Part shown: piece after piece, positions 13,240 to 20,610 of the stretch
Numbering within the stretch: position 1 is the first letter of the stretch
Layout of the letters: each line of letters begins with the position of its first letter
From: a virus
Direction: 5' to 3' (one strand)
DNA length: 21,298 bases
Virus record (IMG/VR): IMGVR_UViG_3300042350_000641
Coordinates: 1 to 21,298 of that record
The notes under the pieces: model-generated
What the model saw: only the letters and a program-made list of their open reading frames with translations
Told to the model about the DNA's origin: nothing
Databases searched by the model: none
Program-made: the position numbers and the translations under genes

Positions 13240-16200
13240 ATGGCTATAGAGCCAGAGCTTGAGTTCGTTCCAGAGCAGGAACAAGATTTAGAGTTCGCTC
13301 CGCTTTCCCCAGAGGAAGCTGGAAACTTAACTAAAGCCGAATATCTTGCATCTGGCGGCAAGCCAGAAGAAGTTATCTCGCCAGAACGCAAGGCTTTACT
13401 AGATCAAGAAACACAGCGTCAGCTACAGGCTGGAGCAACTCCACAGCAAGCATCCATTGAGGCTGGCAAAGCCTTGGATGCGATGGGAGCGATCCGAAGG
13501 CCAGATGGCACGATAGCGGAAGGATACAAGCCAACAGCACAAGCGTTGGCTGAAGGCATTATTGAGACACCAGCAATACCAGCCGTAAAGGAAGCTCAGA
13601 GGTTGGGCATAGAAACAGTATCCTCTGGAACGGATAAAGCTACGGGCGTTGGCTTTGCTATTGGCAGAAACAAGGACGGTAAGGTAGTGCGCTTCGAAGC
13701 TGACAAGGATGGCAATGTTGACTCCTTTGAACTTGAGCCAGAAGAACCCAGCAGGCTAGGTGCGATTGCACGCACTGTTGCAAGCCAAGTAATCCCTGCA
13801 ACTACTGGTGCTGTGGCTGCTGAAACTGCTGCTGCTCTTACTCCTGGTGGCATTGTTCCCAAGTTAGTAACAGGAGCAATTGCTGGCGTGGGTGGATTTA
13901 TTGCAGGCCAAAAGGGACAAGAGGCCGCTGGTAAGGCCTTGCTAGGTCCAGAGCGTATGGCTCGCATCAGCGAAGTCTTACAGCGCGATGTTGAGAAGTA
14001 TCCAATAACCACAACGGCGGCATCTATTCTCACGCCTACTGGCGGTGGGTTGGTTGGATTGGCTAAAGGAGTTCGCGGCGCATTAACTCGCCCAGCCACT
14101 CAAGTTGCTGAAGCTGTTGCTCCTGCTGTTGCTCCAGCGGTTGAGGGTGCCTTGCCGAAGGCAGTTGAGGCTGTTGTTCCAAGGGCAGAGCAAGTAGCTG
14201 GAAAAGCTGGTGTTGCTCCAGTTGAATTGCCAATTGAATTGCCTGCAACACCAAAAGGAATTGGATACAGACAAGCTGGGGTAAAGATGGTGAAAGATCC
14301 ATTTCTTGACAGAGGGGTGCGTGAACAGCTTGCAAAGAGTGAGGATATAAAGTACGCAAAGTTTGGTCAGAAGGCATTGCAAGATGCCTTGGCAAACGAG
14401 TCGGATGACGTTGTAAGGGGAATTTTTGAAAGCGGAACTGCTCCTCAAAAAGTAGTTGCCAATGCCGAGCTAATTAACCGAGCATCAAAACAGAATGATG
14501 TTAAGTCATTGATTGATCTTGCGAAGACAAGAATAAAACTACCTACAGAAGCTGCTCAAACTGTTGCAGCAATGAGGACTCTCCCATCGGCAACCCAAAA
14601 TGGATACCTTGCCACACTAAGCGTTTTTCTTGATAAGAATGGAAGAACCCTTACTCAGCCTCTTCTTGTAGAAGCCAGAAATCTTTTTAAGCTACAAGCC
14701 AGAACTAGGTCAACTTATGAAACTCTTGCTGAAACAGCAAGAAACACGCTGGATGATGTTGACATACAGAAAGCAATTCAGGCAGAGAAAAGATTTGTTG
14801 AGAGTGCATTTAGATTCCAGAACTTTGAGTCAAGACTTGTTCCAAAGAAGTTTTTTGCAGAGACATTGCCAACTGTTATACAAGGCAATCTTCTTGCTCC
14901 CTTGTCATTGGTCACAAATCTTTGGAGTAATGCGGTAAGCTCATTGCCCAGAGCGATGGGAAGACAGGGTGCGTTTATAAGCCAAGAAGTAGCAAGGGCG
15001 TTCAAGAAATCAGTTGGACTTCCAGTTGCAGAGAGAACTGTGTCATCACCAATATCTTTGGCTGGAGCAAGAAGAGTTGGGGAAACAGTTAAAGCATTTG
15101 TTCGTGGAGGCGGAGAAGGATTGGCTGGGTTAAAAAGAGGTATCAGTGCCGAAGGGTTATTGTCTGGAGAGAAAATAAGAGGATTCCAGCCAGCCCAAGC
15201 GTTTAGACAATTTTGGACAGGATCTGGATTGGCTAAACCAGTTCTTAACGGATGGAAAGGATTGGGGCAGGCTGGGCTTGATAGGGCTAGACTGGCCGCC
15301 GAAACGGTGCTTGGCGTTCCGCCAGAAACAATGTTGCGACTACTTCAGCTTGGAGATACTCCATTCAGAAGAATGGCTCAAGCAAGGCTTTTGGCTGAAT
15401 CCGCACAACTTCAAAGAGTATCCAAGATTTCTTCTCTTAATAATGAGCTTTCAAAATTGTTGTCAAAACCCAAAACAACAGCAACTGACTCAGCAAAAAT
15501 ACAAGACATTAGAAATCAAATTGAGTCGATTGGCAAAAGAGAGATTGGAAAAGAAATTTCAGTAGCAACAAGACTTCCATCAGCGGAAGCTTTAGGAAAA
15601 ATAGAACAAGAGGCAGCAGAAGCCGTGTTCCAGCAGGACACGCCGCTATCAAGAGCAGCCTTGAGCGTATCAAATATGTTTGGCCTTGGTAATAGGGTTG
15701 GATTGGCGAGGACTCTTGGGAAGACAATTATCCCATACGCAAAGACACCAGCAAATGTGATCGATGAAATGCTTGATTATTCGCTTCCTGGTTATGCGCT
15801 TGTTACAAAGGGAATACCAGCAATGCAATCCAAGGACGCTAGAGGCGTACACATGGCAATAGGAAAAACATTAACAAGCCTAACCATAGGGGCAGTTGCA
15901 AAAACATTGTCGGACGCTGGGGTGATTGGCGGGTCGGCAGAGGATTCTGAGAAGACTAGGGACATACAATACAAAACACTTCCTCCCCGAACAATAAACC
16001 TAAGCGCGCTTGAGAGATTTGCAGAAGGTGATTCCACAGACCTCCAGCCTGGTGATCGTGTTATGAATCTTGAGAAAATGGGTATTGTTGGCGGGATGCT
16101 TGCAACTTGGAACGAAGCAAGCAAGGCAACAGATAAGGGTGACTTTATAAGTCCAGAGTTTTTAACTGCACTTGTTCCAGAAACCTTGTCATTTGCAATG

Positions 16201-16905
16201 AACCAAAGCTTTCTGAAGGGAACAAACAGCCTTCTTTCGGCTATGCTTGACGGAAAGAGGGATAGAATGGACAAGTGGATTGCCAATTACTTTGGTACAG
16301 TATCTTCAATAGTTTTCCCCAATACGCTTAGTGCTGTGTCAAGGTCTATGAGCGATTCATTGCCAGAGAAAATAAAGATTAAGGATATTGAGGGTGAAGA
16401 TACAACAGAAAGAACGCTTAATTTATTTGGCGAAGTCCTCAAGAGAAAGATTCCTGGCTATGCAGAGGATTTACCAAGAAAGATTGATATATGGGGAAGA
16501 GAAATACCGCAGACACCAGAAGGTGCTGATCCAGTAATGTACAACTTCTTTGATTTCACCAAGTCAAGAGAAGCAACATACGATAAAACCACCTTGGCAA
16601 TTTACAAGCTATTCAAGGAAACTGAAAATGGAGACGTGATACCACCGAAGCCTTTAGAGCAATTTATGATTGGCAACGAAAAGTACAGGCTATCTCCAGA
16701 GTTGTATGAAAAATACTCAAAGATAAGAGGCCGAGCCAACCGCGCTGCTGCTGAAGCATTGCTTGGTGATAGTGGCTTCAAGAGGCTTGGTAGCGAGGAT
16801 AAGGTTAGGGCATTAAAGAGCGCGTATTCTCAAGTTGGCAGTGACGCAAGAAAAGAGTTTTTGATTCGTAATGAGTCAAGAATTAAGCAAGGCCAAAAAC
16901 AATGA
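13240..16905 (+). CDS. Large ejection / polyvalent-like protein, 1221 aa
   Basis: The largest gene in the window. Residues 1-175 are acidic and mixed; about 180-225 are Ala/Gly-rich and hydrophobic (ASQVIPATTGAVAAETAAALTPGG...GAIAGVGGFIAGQKG), a candidate membrane-active segment. From about 340 to 760 the protein is helical, with a motif near 550-566 (NLLAPLSLVTNLWSNAV) that resembles the NLLLSPxTxxrNxxsN motif of large polyvalent proteins of phages and mobile elements. Around 825-845 there is IIPYAKTPANVIDEML, and around 879-899 a second hydrophobic stretch (LTSLTIGAVAKTLSDAGVIGG). Both motifs recur in DNA-ejection and polyvalent proteins. No catalytic motif was seen. It probably enters the host with the DNA and helps form the trans-envelope channel. 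Confidence 0.7.
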   Translation: MAIEPELEFVPEQEQDLEFAPLSPEEAGNLTKAEYLASGGKPEEVISPERKALLDQETQRQLQAGATPQQASIEAGKALDAMGAIRRPDGTIAEGYKPTAQALAEGIIETPAIPAVKEAQRLGIETVSSGTDKATGVGFAIGRNKDGKVVRFEADKDGNVDSFELEPEEPSRLGAIARTVASQVIPATTGAVAAETAAALTPGGIVPKLVTGAIAGVGGFIAGQKGQEAAGKALLGPERMARISEVLQRDVEKYPITTTAASILTPTGGGLVGLAKGVRGALTRPATQVAEAVAPAVAPAVEGALPKAVEAVVPRAEQVAGKAGVAPVELPIELPATPKGIGYRQAGVKMVKDPFLDRGVREQLAKSEDIKYAKFGQKALQDALANESDDVVRGIFESGTAPQKVVANAELINRASKQNDVKSLIDLAKTRIKLPTEAAQTVAAMRTLPSATQNGYLATLSVFLDKNGRTLTQPLLVEARNLFKLQARTRSTYETLAETARNTLDDVDIQKAIQAEKRFVESAFRFQNFESRLVPKKFFAETLPTVIQGNLLAPLSLVTNLWSNAVSSLPRAMGRQGAFISQEVARAFKKSVGLPVAERTVSSPISLAGARRVGETVKAFVRGGGEGLAGLKRGISAEGLLSGEKIRGFQPAQAFRQFWTGSGLAKPVLNGWKGLGQAGLDRARLAAETVLGVPPETMLRLLQLGDTPFRRMAQARLLAESAQLQRVSKISSLNNELSKLLSKPKTTATDSAKIQDIRNQIESIGKREIGKEISVATRLPSAEALGKIEQEAAEAVFQQDTPLSRAALSVSNMFGLGNRVGLARTLGKTIIPYAKTPANVIDEMLDYSLPGYALVTKGIPAMQSKDARGVHMAIGKTLTSLTIGAVAKTLSDAGVIGGSAEDSEKTRDIQYKTLPPRTINLSALERFAEGDSTDLQPGDRVMNLEKMGIVGGMLATWNEASKATDKGDFISPEFLTALVPETLSFAMNQSFLKGTNSLLSAMLDGKRDRMDKWIANYFGTVSSIVFPNTLSAVSRSMSDSLPEKIKIKDIEGEDTTERTLNLFGEVLKRKIPGYAEDLPRKIDIWGREIPQTPEGADPVMYNFFDFTKSREATYDKTTLAIYKLFKETENGDVIPPKPLEQFMIGNEKYRLSPELYEKYSKIRGRANRAAAEALLGDSGFKRLGSEDKVRALKSAYSQVGSDARKEFLIRNESRIKQGQKQ

Positions 16906-17666
16906 AGTTTTCAGTAAACCCATCCAAGGATGTTTCCTTGAGAAACGATATGGTGGCAAGAGAACTTACTGGAACTGGATACGAGCCAGTACCAGAGGAG
17001 ATAAGAAGGATAGCTCCGATTGAGAAGGCTAGAGAATATGCCAAGCAAATGCCACAAGCCACGCAAGCACCAGAACTTGACTTTATAGAGGAACAACAAG
17101 CTATGCAAACAAAACCAGAACAAGATGCACTACAAACAGCAGCGTTAAAGACGATTGATTTTGAGGCAAGGAAGGACAAGCAAGGCAACGTGCAGGTCTA
17201 TAAATTGCCAGCAGGAGATATGGGTGGTAATTTTGAGATTGCTGGTATTAACGACAAATATCATCCAGATGCCTTCAAAAGAATCTCATCGCTCCCAGCG
17301 CAAGAAAGAGCGCAGGCTGCGGCACAATACGTCAAAGAGTACACCAGCCCATTCGTCTCTAAACTCCCCCAAGAAGTCCAGCCATTCGCACAGGATCTCG
17401 CGTTTAATCGAGGGATGGGCGGTGCAACGAAGTACATCCAGCAAGGATTGAACACGCTTGGGCAAAGAGTAGCGGTAGATGGAGGGTTAGGTCCGAAGAC
17501 ATTGCAGGCGATCAACCAGGTTGAGCCAAAGGCGTTAATGCGTGCAGCCAGCCAAGCCCAGCTTGAGGACGAATACCGAATGGCTCAGCGCAACCCAGCC
17601 AGAAAGAAGTTTATTGGTGGACTCGAAAGCAGAATACGAAATAGGCTCGCATTATTTGGAGCTTAA
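16902..17666 (+). CDS. GH108-type lysozyme with peptidoglycan-binding region
   Basis: This 254-aa enzyme likely cleaves the peptidoglycan glycan strand. About residues 1-80 are charged and look disordered. The catalytic part (about 83-150) carries Phe-Glu (FEARKD; E88 is the candidate catalytic acid) followed by AGDMGGNFEIAGINDKYHPDAF, matching the glycoside hydrolase 108 order of Glu, then a D-GG-x-T/YGI segment. The C-terminal part (about 160-215, QDLAFNRGMGGATKYIQQGLN...VDGGLGPKTLQAIN) fits the linked peptidoglycan-binding motif, including DGxxGPKTL. The start overlaps the 1221-aa gene by ATGA. No signal peptide or adjacent holin is present, and the long leader plus linkage to internal protein genes leave open whether it is a lysis enzyme or a virion-carried one. 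Confidence 0.82.
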   Translation: MKFSVNPSKDVSLRNDMVARELTGTGYEPVPEEIRRIAPIEKAREYAKQMPQATQAPELDFIEEQQAMQTKPEQDALQTAALKTIDFEARKDKQGNVQVYKLPAGDMGGNFEIAGINDKYHPDAFKRISSLPAQERAQAAAQYVKEYTSPFVSKLPQEVQPFAQDLAFNRGMGGATKYIQQGLNTLGQRVAVDGGLGPKTLQAINQVEPKALMRAASQAQLEDEYRMAQRNPARKKFIGGLESRIRNRLALFGA

Positions 17667-18028
17667 TCATTATCCTCTTCTTGAGATTCAACCCAAACAG
17701 CGCCTTCATTCATATAGGCAGAACCAGCCTTAATCGTTGTGGAAGTTCCGTAAAAGAAATTCTTAGACTTCGATATGAATGTTTCATCTTTTCCAACAAC
17801 ACTACTTCCAGACTTATAATAAAAACCATCAGTTGAAATTATTGACCTACCAGATGACGATGAATAAGCCATTCCACCATCCTCTGATATTACGCATCCA
17901 CGGCCACATGAGAATCCGTTGCGCTTTAGCACTGCTCCCACAAAATCAGCAGCGTCAGCATCATCATCTTCAGCCATCACCGATGCCATCAGCATCGCCG
18001 TCAGTGTTATCATTGTTATTGCTTTCAT
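17663..18028 (-). CDS. Secreted Gly/Ser repeat protein (candidate moron), 121 aa
   Basis: The only gene on the minus strand. It has a clear Sec signal peptide (MKAITMITLTAMLMASVMA, cleavage after A-M-A near residue 19), then an acidic start (EDDDADAADFVGAVLKRNG), a CGRGC pair that could form a disulphide (C40 and C44), and four or five loose ~14-residue repeats (GGMAYSSSSGRSIIS, TDGFYYKSGSSVVG, KDETFISKSKNFFYG, TSTTIKAGSAYMNE) suggesting a small beta-solenoid. Its stop codon overlaps the lysozyme stop inside a shared TTAA. It faces away from the endonuclease gene, with 38 bases between their start codons. Phage morons are often such lone, opposite-strand genes that change the host envelope, but the function here is unknown. 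Confidence 0.72.
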   Translation of the reverse strand: MKAITMITLTAMLMASVMAEDDDADAADFVGAVLKRNGFSCGRGCVISEDGGMAYSSSSGRSIISTDGFYYKSGSSVVGKDETFISKSKNFFYGTSTTIKAGSAYMNEGAVWVESQEEDND

Positions 18029-18037
18029 GGTGAAAAG

Positions 18038-18064
18038 TCTCTAGCACAAACCGAAAGCCGTCAA
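18038..18064 (-). promoter_or_regulatory. Weak promoter candidate for the minus-strand gene
   Basis: Read on the minus strand, TTGACG (18059-18064) is followed after 15 bases by TAGAGA (18038-18043), preceded by TG at one base distance. The -35 is near consensus but the -10 is poor and the spacing short. It is given only because a lone minus-strand gene needs its own promoter and the intergenic space is just 38 bases. Confidence 0.2.
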
Positions 18065-18066
18065 GC

Positions 18067-18450
18067 ATGAAATTATCTTCACGCCAAGTAGGTGCAGTTG
18101 GGGTAGCTCGCGTTACTGGTGCGTTGCTTCGCTGCGGATACAACGTGCTTACGCCCTACGAGGATTTTGCTGGCTACGATGTGGTGGCAGAGAAGAATAA
18201 TAAGTTCTTCCGCATCCAGGTTAAGACCGCCCAAGCCATAGAGCCTGGTCGAACCAAGTACCGCTTCACTACCAGCAGTGGCAATGGGTTTAACATTCCA
18301 AAGCGCGCAATCAGTGGCGTGGATTATGTTGCCTGCTGGGGCATGAACGATGACCTATTCTGGTTGTTGCCCATTGCCAAGTGCAAAAGCATAACAACTA
18401 AGCTTTGCCCCTCGACAGGTCAGAACTGGCGTGTATTCCAAAGCTTGTGA
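18067..18450 (+). CDS. PD-(D/E)XK endonuclease (PDDEXK_5, intron-endonuclease type)
   Basis: The 127-aa product matches small PD-(D/E)XK nucleases related to the group I intron endonuclease family (such as I-Ssp6803I). It has a GYDVV segment with D38 and then FFRIQVKT with Q51-x-K53; a Q in place of the second acidic residue (QxK) is characteristic of this branch. The early conserved Glu expected in helix 1 (G-E-x) is not visible: the region reads AVGVARVTGALLRCG. No intron is present in the window, so it may be a free-standing nuclease serving DNA processing or recombination, or a homing nuclease. It starts the DNA-metabolism half of the window and overlaps the next gene by GTGA. Confidence 0.72.
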   Translation: MKLSSRQVGAVGVARVTGALLRCGYNVLTPYEDFAGYDVVAEKNNKFFRIQVKTAQAIEPGRTKYRFTTSSGNGFNIPKRAISGVDYVACWGMNDDLFWLLPIAKCKSITTKLCPSTGQNWRVFQSL

Positions 18451-18626
18451 ACGAGAAAGAAGCTTGGGCTAAGTTTGAGGCTGGGTTAAAGGACATGGAG
18501 TCCTTCGATGAAGCTGTGGCTTGGGTGAAGAAGAACAAGAAGATCGTAGAGAAGCTGACCATGATGGCAATGATTAGACGATTTAATGAGGATATTAGCA
18601 AAGCTAATAAGACTTGGCGGAACTGA
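18447..18626 (+). CDS. Hypothetical helical protein, 59 aa
   Basis: The frame extends upstream to a TTG at 18405, but a GTG at 18447 overlaps the TGA of the endonuclease gene (GTGA) and is favoured, giving a product starting (V/M)NEKEAWAKFEAGLKDMESFDEAVAWVKKNKKIVEKL and ending RRFNEDISKANKTWRN. It looks like a compact helical bundle with a basic surface. No family is recognised. The coupling to the nuclease gene hints at a partner or modulator of that enzyme, but this is only an inference from arrangement. Confidence 0.55.
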   Translation: MNEKEAWAKFEAGLKDMESFDEAVAWVKKNKKIVEKLTMMAMIRRFNEDISKANKTWRN

Positions 18627-18656
18627 AATAGATTAAAATATAACTCGACACTGGCG

Positions 18657-18676
18657 TGGGTTGACAGCTAAACCCA
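18657..18676 (+). promoter_or_regulatory. Hairpin in the leader of the resolvase gene
   Basis: TGGGTT (18657-18662) pairs with AACCCA (18671-18676) around an 8-base loop (gacagcta), ending 4 bases before ATG 18681. No Shine-Dalgarno is visible in the 54-base leader, so this stem occupies the place where one would be expected. It could modulate translation; a stem of only six pairs may also be chance. Confidence 0.4.
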
Positions 18677-18680
18677 ACCA

Positions 18681-19127
18681 ATGGGCAAAATCAATAGTCG
18701 GGCTAAAGGCGCAGCGGGTGAGCGAGAATTAGCAAACTACCTGCGTGAGCAGGGTTGGCAGAAGGCCAGAAGGACCGCCCAATACGCAGGCAATCCAGAA
18801 GGCGGTAGCGGGGATGTAGTCTGCGAGAACTTTCCATTTCACATCGAAGGCAAGCGTTGCCAAGCACTAAAGCCTGAAGACTGGATGGCGCAGGCCAAGC
18901 GTGATTGTCCGAAGGGCAAAATCCCAGCAGTATTCTTCCGCCGTAACGGACGCAAAGAGTGGCTAGTTATACTAACCGCCGACAGCGTGTGCGAATTAGC
19001 TCGACAGATCGCGCCAGCCAATGTCACCATCGAATATGCAAAGACCGCAACTATCGCGCAGGGCTTTTACGTTAAGTCACCAGCTTTTGAAGAACTTACC
19101 CCAACAACAATAAACCCAAACAAATAA
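18681..19127 (+). CDS. Holliday-junction-resolvase-like PD-(D/E)XK nuclease
   Basis: The 148-aa product has the layout of archaeal Hjc-type and phage resolvase-like nucleases. SRAKGAAGERELANYLREQGW gives the N-terminal helix with E14, GGSGDVV gives D45, and FHIEGKR gives E56-x-K58, the core of the PD-(D/E)XK site. A later helix-strand (WMAQAKRDCPKGKIPAVFFRRNGRKEWLVIL) completes the fold. Such enzymes cut branched DNA during replication, recombination and before packaging. It precedes the SSB-like and exonuclease genes. The ATG lacks a Shine-Dalgarno and is preceded by a short hairpin. Structure-specific activity is a family inference. Confidence 0.8.
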   Translation: MGKINSRAKGAAGERELANYLREQGWQKARRTAQYAGNPEGGSGDVVCENFPFHIEGKRCQALKPEDWMAQAKRDCPKGKIPAVFFRRNGRKEWLVILTADSVCELARQIAPANVTIEYAKTATIAQGFYVKSPAFEELTPTTINPNK

Positions 19128-19130
19128 ATA

Positions 19131-19136
19131 AAGGAG
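19131..19136 (+). promoter_or_regulatory. Strong ribosome binding site of the SSB-like gene
   Basis: A perfect AAGGAG lies 8 bases before ATG 19145, in an A-rich leader that is otherwise unstructured. It is the strongest site in the DNA-metabolism half, consistent with abundant need for a single-strand binding protein. Confidence 0.7.
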
Positions 19137-19144
19137 ATACTACA

Positions 19145-19786
19145 ATGGCACTAACCATAAGTGAATCGCAGAAGATGGAACGCAAGTTGCCTGAAGCAGG
19201 CGCAACCGTAGGCGTTCTCTACAGCCTAGTCGATCTAGGCCACCAGAAAACCAATTGGGACAACCAAGAGAAGTGGACACCAAAAGTCCGATTGACCTTT
19301 GAGTTGCCCGATCAAACCGATGAGTTCGAGGTCGAAGAGAATGGCAAACGCACCACAGTCCAAAAGCCGATGGTCGTTTCCATCGAACAAACCCGCAGCC
19401 TTGGCGAGAAAGCCAGCCTTCGCAAGCTTCTTGAACAATGGCGCGGTCAGACCTTCACCTCAAAGGAACTCCAGGCATTCAGCTTGAAGAACCTTCTTGG
19501 CAAGCCAGCCATGCTCACGCTGATCCACAAGACCAGCCAGCAGGGTCGGCAGTATTGCGCCATCGCAGGTGCATCCAAACTCCCCAAGGGCATGAAAGCA
19601 CCAGCCACCACAACTAACGATCAGTTGTACTACGAGATCGAACAGGGTGAGGCTGGTCAGTTCAACGATATGCCCGATTGGTTGCAGGAGAAGATCAGAG
19701 CCTCCAAGGAGTTTGCTACCGCTGCTGGCAAGTCCACGGCCACTAAGGTCGAGGTGGACGCAGACGGCAACCAAGTGCCATTCTAA
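19145..19786 (+). CDS. Single-stranded DNA-binding-like protein
   Basis: The 213-aa protein starts MALTISESQKMERKLPEAGATVGVLYSLVDLGHQ and has an OB-fold-like beta region (VRLTFELPDQTDEFEVEENGKRTTVQKPMVVSIEQTRSL, LLGKPAMLTLIHKTSQQGRQYCAIAGASKLPKGM). The C-terminal tail is flexible and ends in VDADGNQVPF, with an acidic stretch and terminal Pro-Phe as in bacterial SSB tips that recruit partner proteins. Proteins with this layout are encoded beside phage exonucleases and recombinases. It lies 5 bases before the RecB-like exonuclease gene, whose product begins with the same MALTI. The role as ssDNA-binding or annealing helper is likely but the exact family is not certain. Confidence 0.7.
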   Translation: MALTISESQKMERKLPEAGATVGVLYSLVDLGHQKTNWDNQEKWTPKVRLTFELPDQTDEFEVEENGKRTTVQKPMVVSIEQTRSLGEKASLRKLLEQWRGQTFTSKELQAFSLKNLLGKPAMLTLIHKTSQQGRQYCAIAGASKLPKGMKAPATTTNDQLYYEIEQGEAGQFNDMPDWLQEKIRASKEFATAAGKSTATKVEVDADGNQVPF

Positions 19787-19791
19787 ATCAA

Positions 19792-20610
19792 ATGGCTCTT
19801 ACAATCACAGCGAAAGAGCCTACTAATTCCCGTCTGGTCGCAACTGACCAGGCGGGACATTGGTACACAGCCGAGGGTGAATCTGCCCACGTTGTGATTG
19901 GCAAGAACGGAAAAGAAAGAAACACAACCGTAGCCGATGCGCGCCAGATGGGGTTATACCCATCCGTAACCAGCGTGCTTGGCATTATGGATAAGCCGCA
20001 ATTGACGGCGTGGAAGATTGAGCAGGCCATTATGTCCTCGCTCACACTTCCGAAGGAGGCAGATGAAACGCTCGAAACCTACGCTCGAAGAGTGGTTAAG
20101 GACTCTAAAGAATCGACAACGAAGGCAGCTGAACACGGCACGAAAATGCACACCGAAATGGAAAACATCCTCTTGGGACGTTCTCCTTCCAAGGATGAAG
20201 TCCTCAAGCCGTACATTGAAACATTTAAGAAGTGGGCCGATGCAAACATTGAGAAAACCTACTGGTGCGAAAAGGGTCTTGTCGGCGCAGGCTATGCGGG
20301 AAGGTGTGATGCCTACGTTAAGCTACGCGGTATTGGTGACGCTATCATCGATCTAAAGAATCGTAAGGTTAATCCAAAGTACGATCCATTCTACGATACA
20401 GATTGCGCCCAGCTTTGGGCATACAGAGCCGCAAGCGAGAATCCTAAGTGCGCCTGCGTGTCGGTGGTCCTAGCATCAAATGATGCTACCAAGCTGACAA
20501 CGAAGGTGTGGGACGAAGACGAACTCTACCAAGCTGGCATTGCCTTCTGCGCAATGCAGAAAGTCTGGGCTTGGGTCAAAGGCTACACACCTCCTGGTAT
20601 GAAATTATGA
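19792..20610 (+). CDS. RecB-like PD-(D/E)XK exonuclease
   Basis: The 272-aa product shows the RecB/lambda-exonuclease type core: AEHGTKMHTEME (H115, H120), GYAGRCDAYVK (G167, D173), then a strand with AIIDLKNRK (D187-x-K189), followed by CAQLWAYRAA, in which Q207 matches the QxxxY motif of this superfamily. Such enzymes digest double-stranded DNA from the end to produce single strands for recombination or end processing. It follows the SSB-like gene closely, forming a compact exonuclease plus SSB pair; a dedicated annealing recombinase was not seen in the window. Only a poor ribosome site is visible, so coupling to the SSB-like gene is likely. The stop overlaps the next tiny gene by ATGA. Confidence 0.82.
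   Translation: MALTITAKEPTNSRLVATDQAGHWYTAEGESAHVVIGKNGKERNTTVADARQMGLYPSVTSVLGIMDKPQLTAWKIEQAIMSSLTLPKEADETLETYARRVVKDSKESTTKAAEHGTKMHTEMENILLGRSPSKDEVLKPYIETFKKWADANIEKTYWCEKGLVGAGYAGRCDAYVKLRGIGDAIIDLKNRKVNPKYDPFYDTDCAQLWAYRAASENPKCACVSVVLASNDATKLTTKVWDEDELYQAGIAFCAMQKVWAWVKGYTPPGMKL

Noticed and set aside
13596-14448. Three overlapping minus-strand frames opposite the 1221-aa gene
   Set aside because: They are shadows of Ala/Val-rich coding (Gln/Leu-rich and Pro/Ala-rich reads), with no start context.
17779-18033. Plus-strand frame with His/Gln/Leu-rich product over the minus-strand secreted gene
   Set aside because: The opposite strand encodes a protein with a clean signal peptide and repeats, which is much more convincing; this frame is its shadow.
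18661-18666. TTGACA as a -35 promoter box
   Set aside because: The gene start at 18681 follows after only 14 bases, leaving no room for a -10 box and a transcript leader. The bases are better explained by the loop of the local hairpin.
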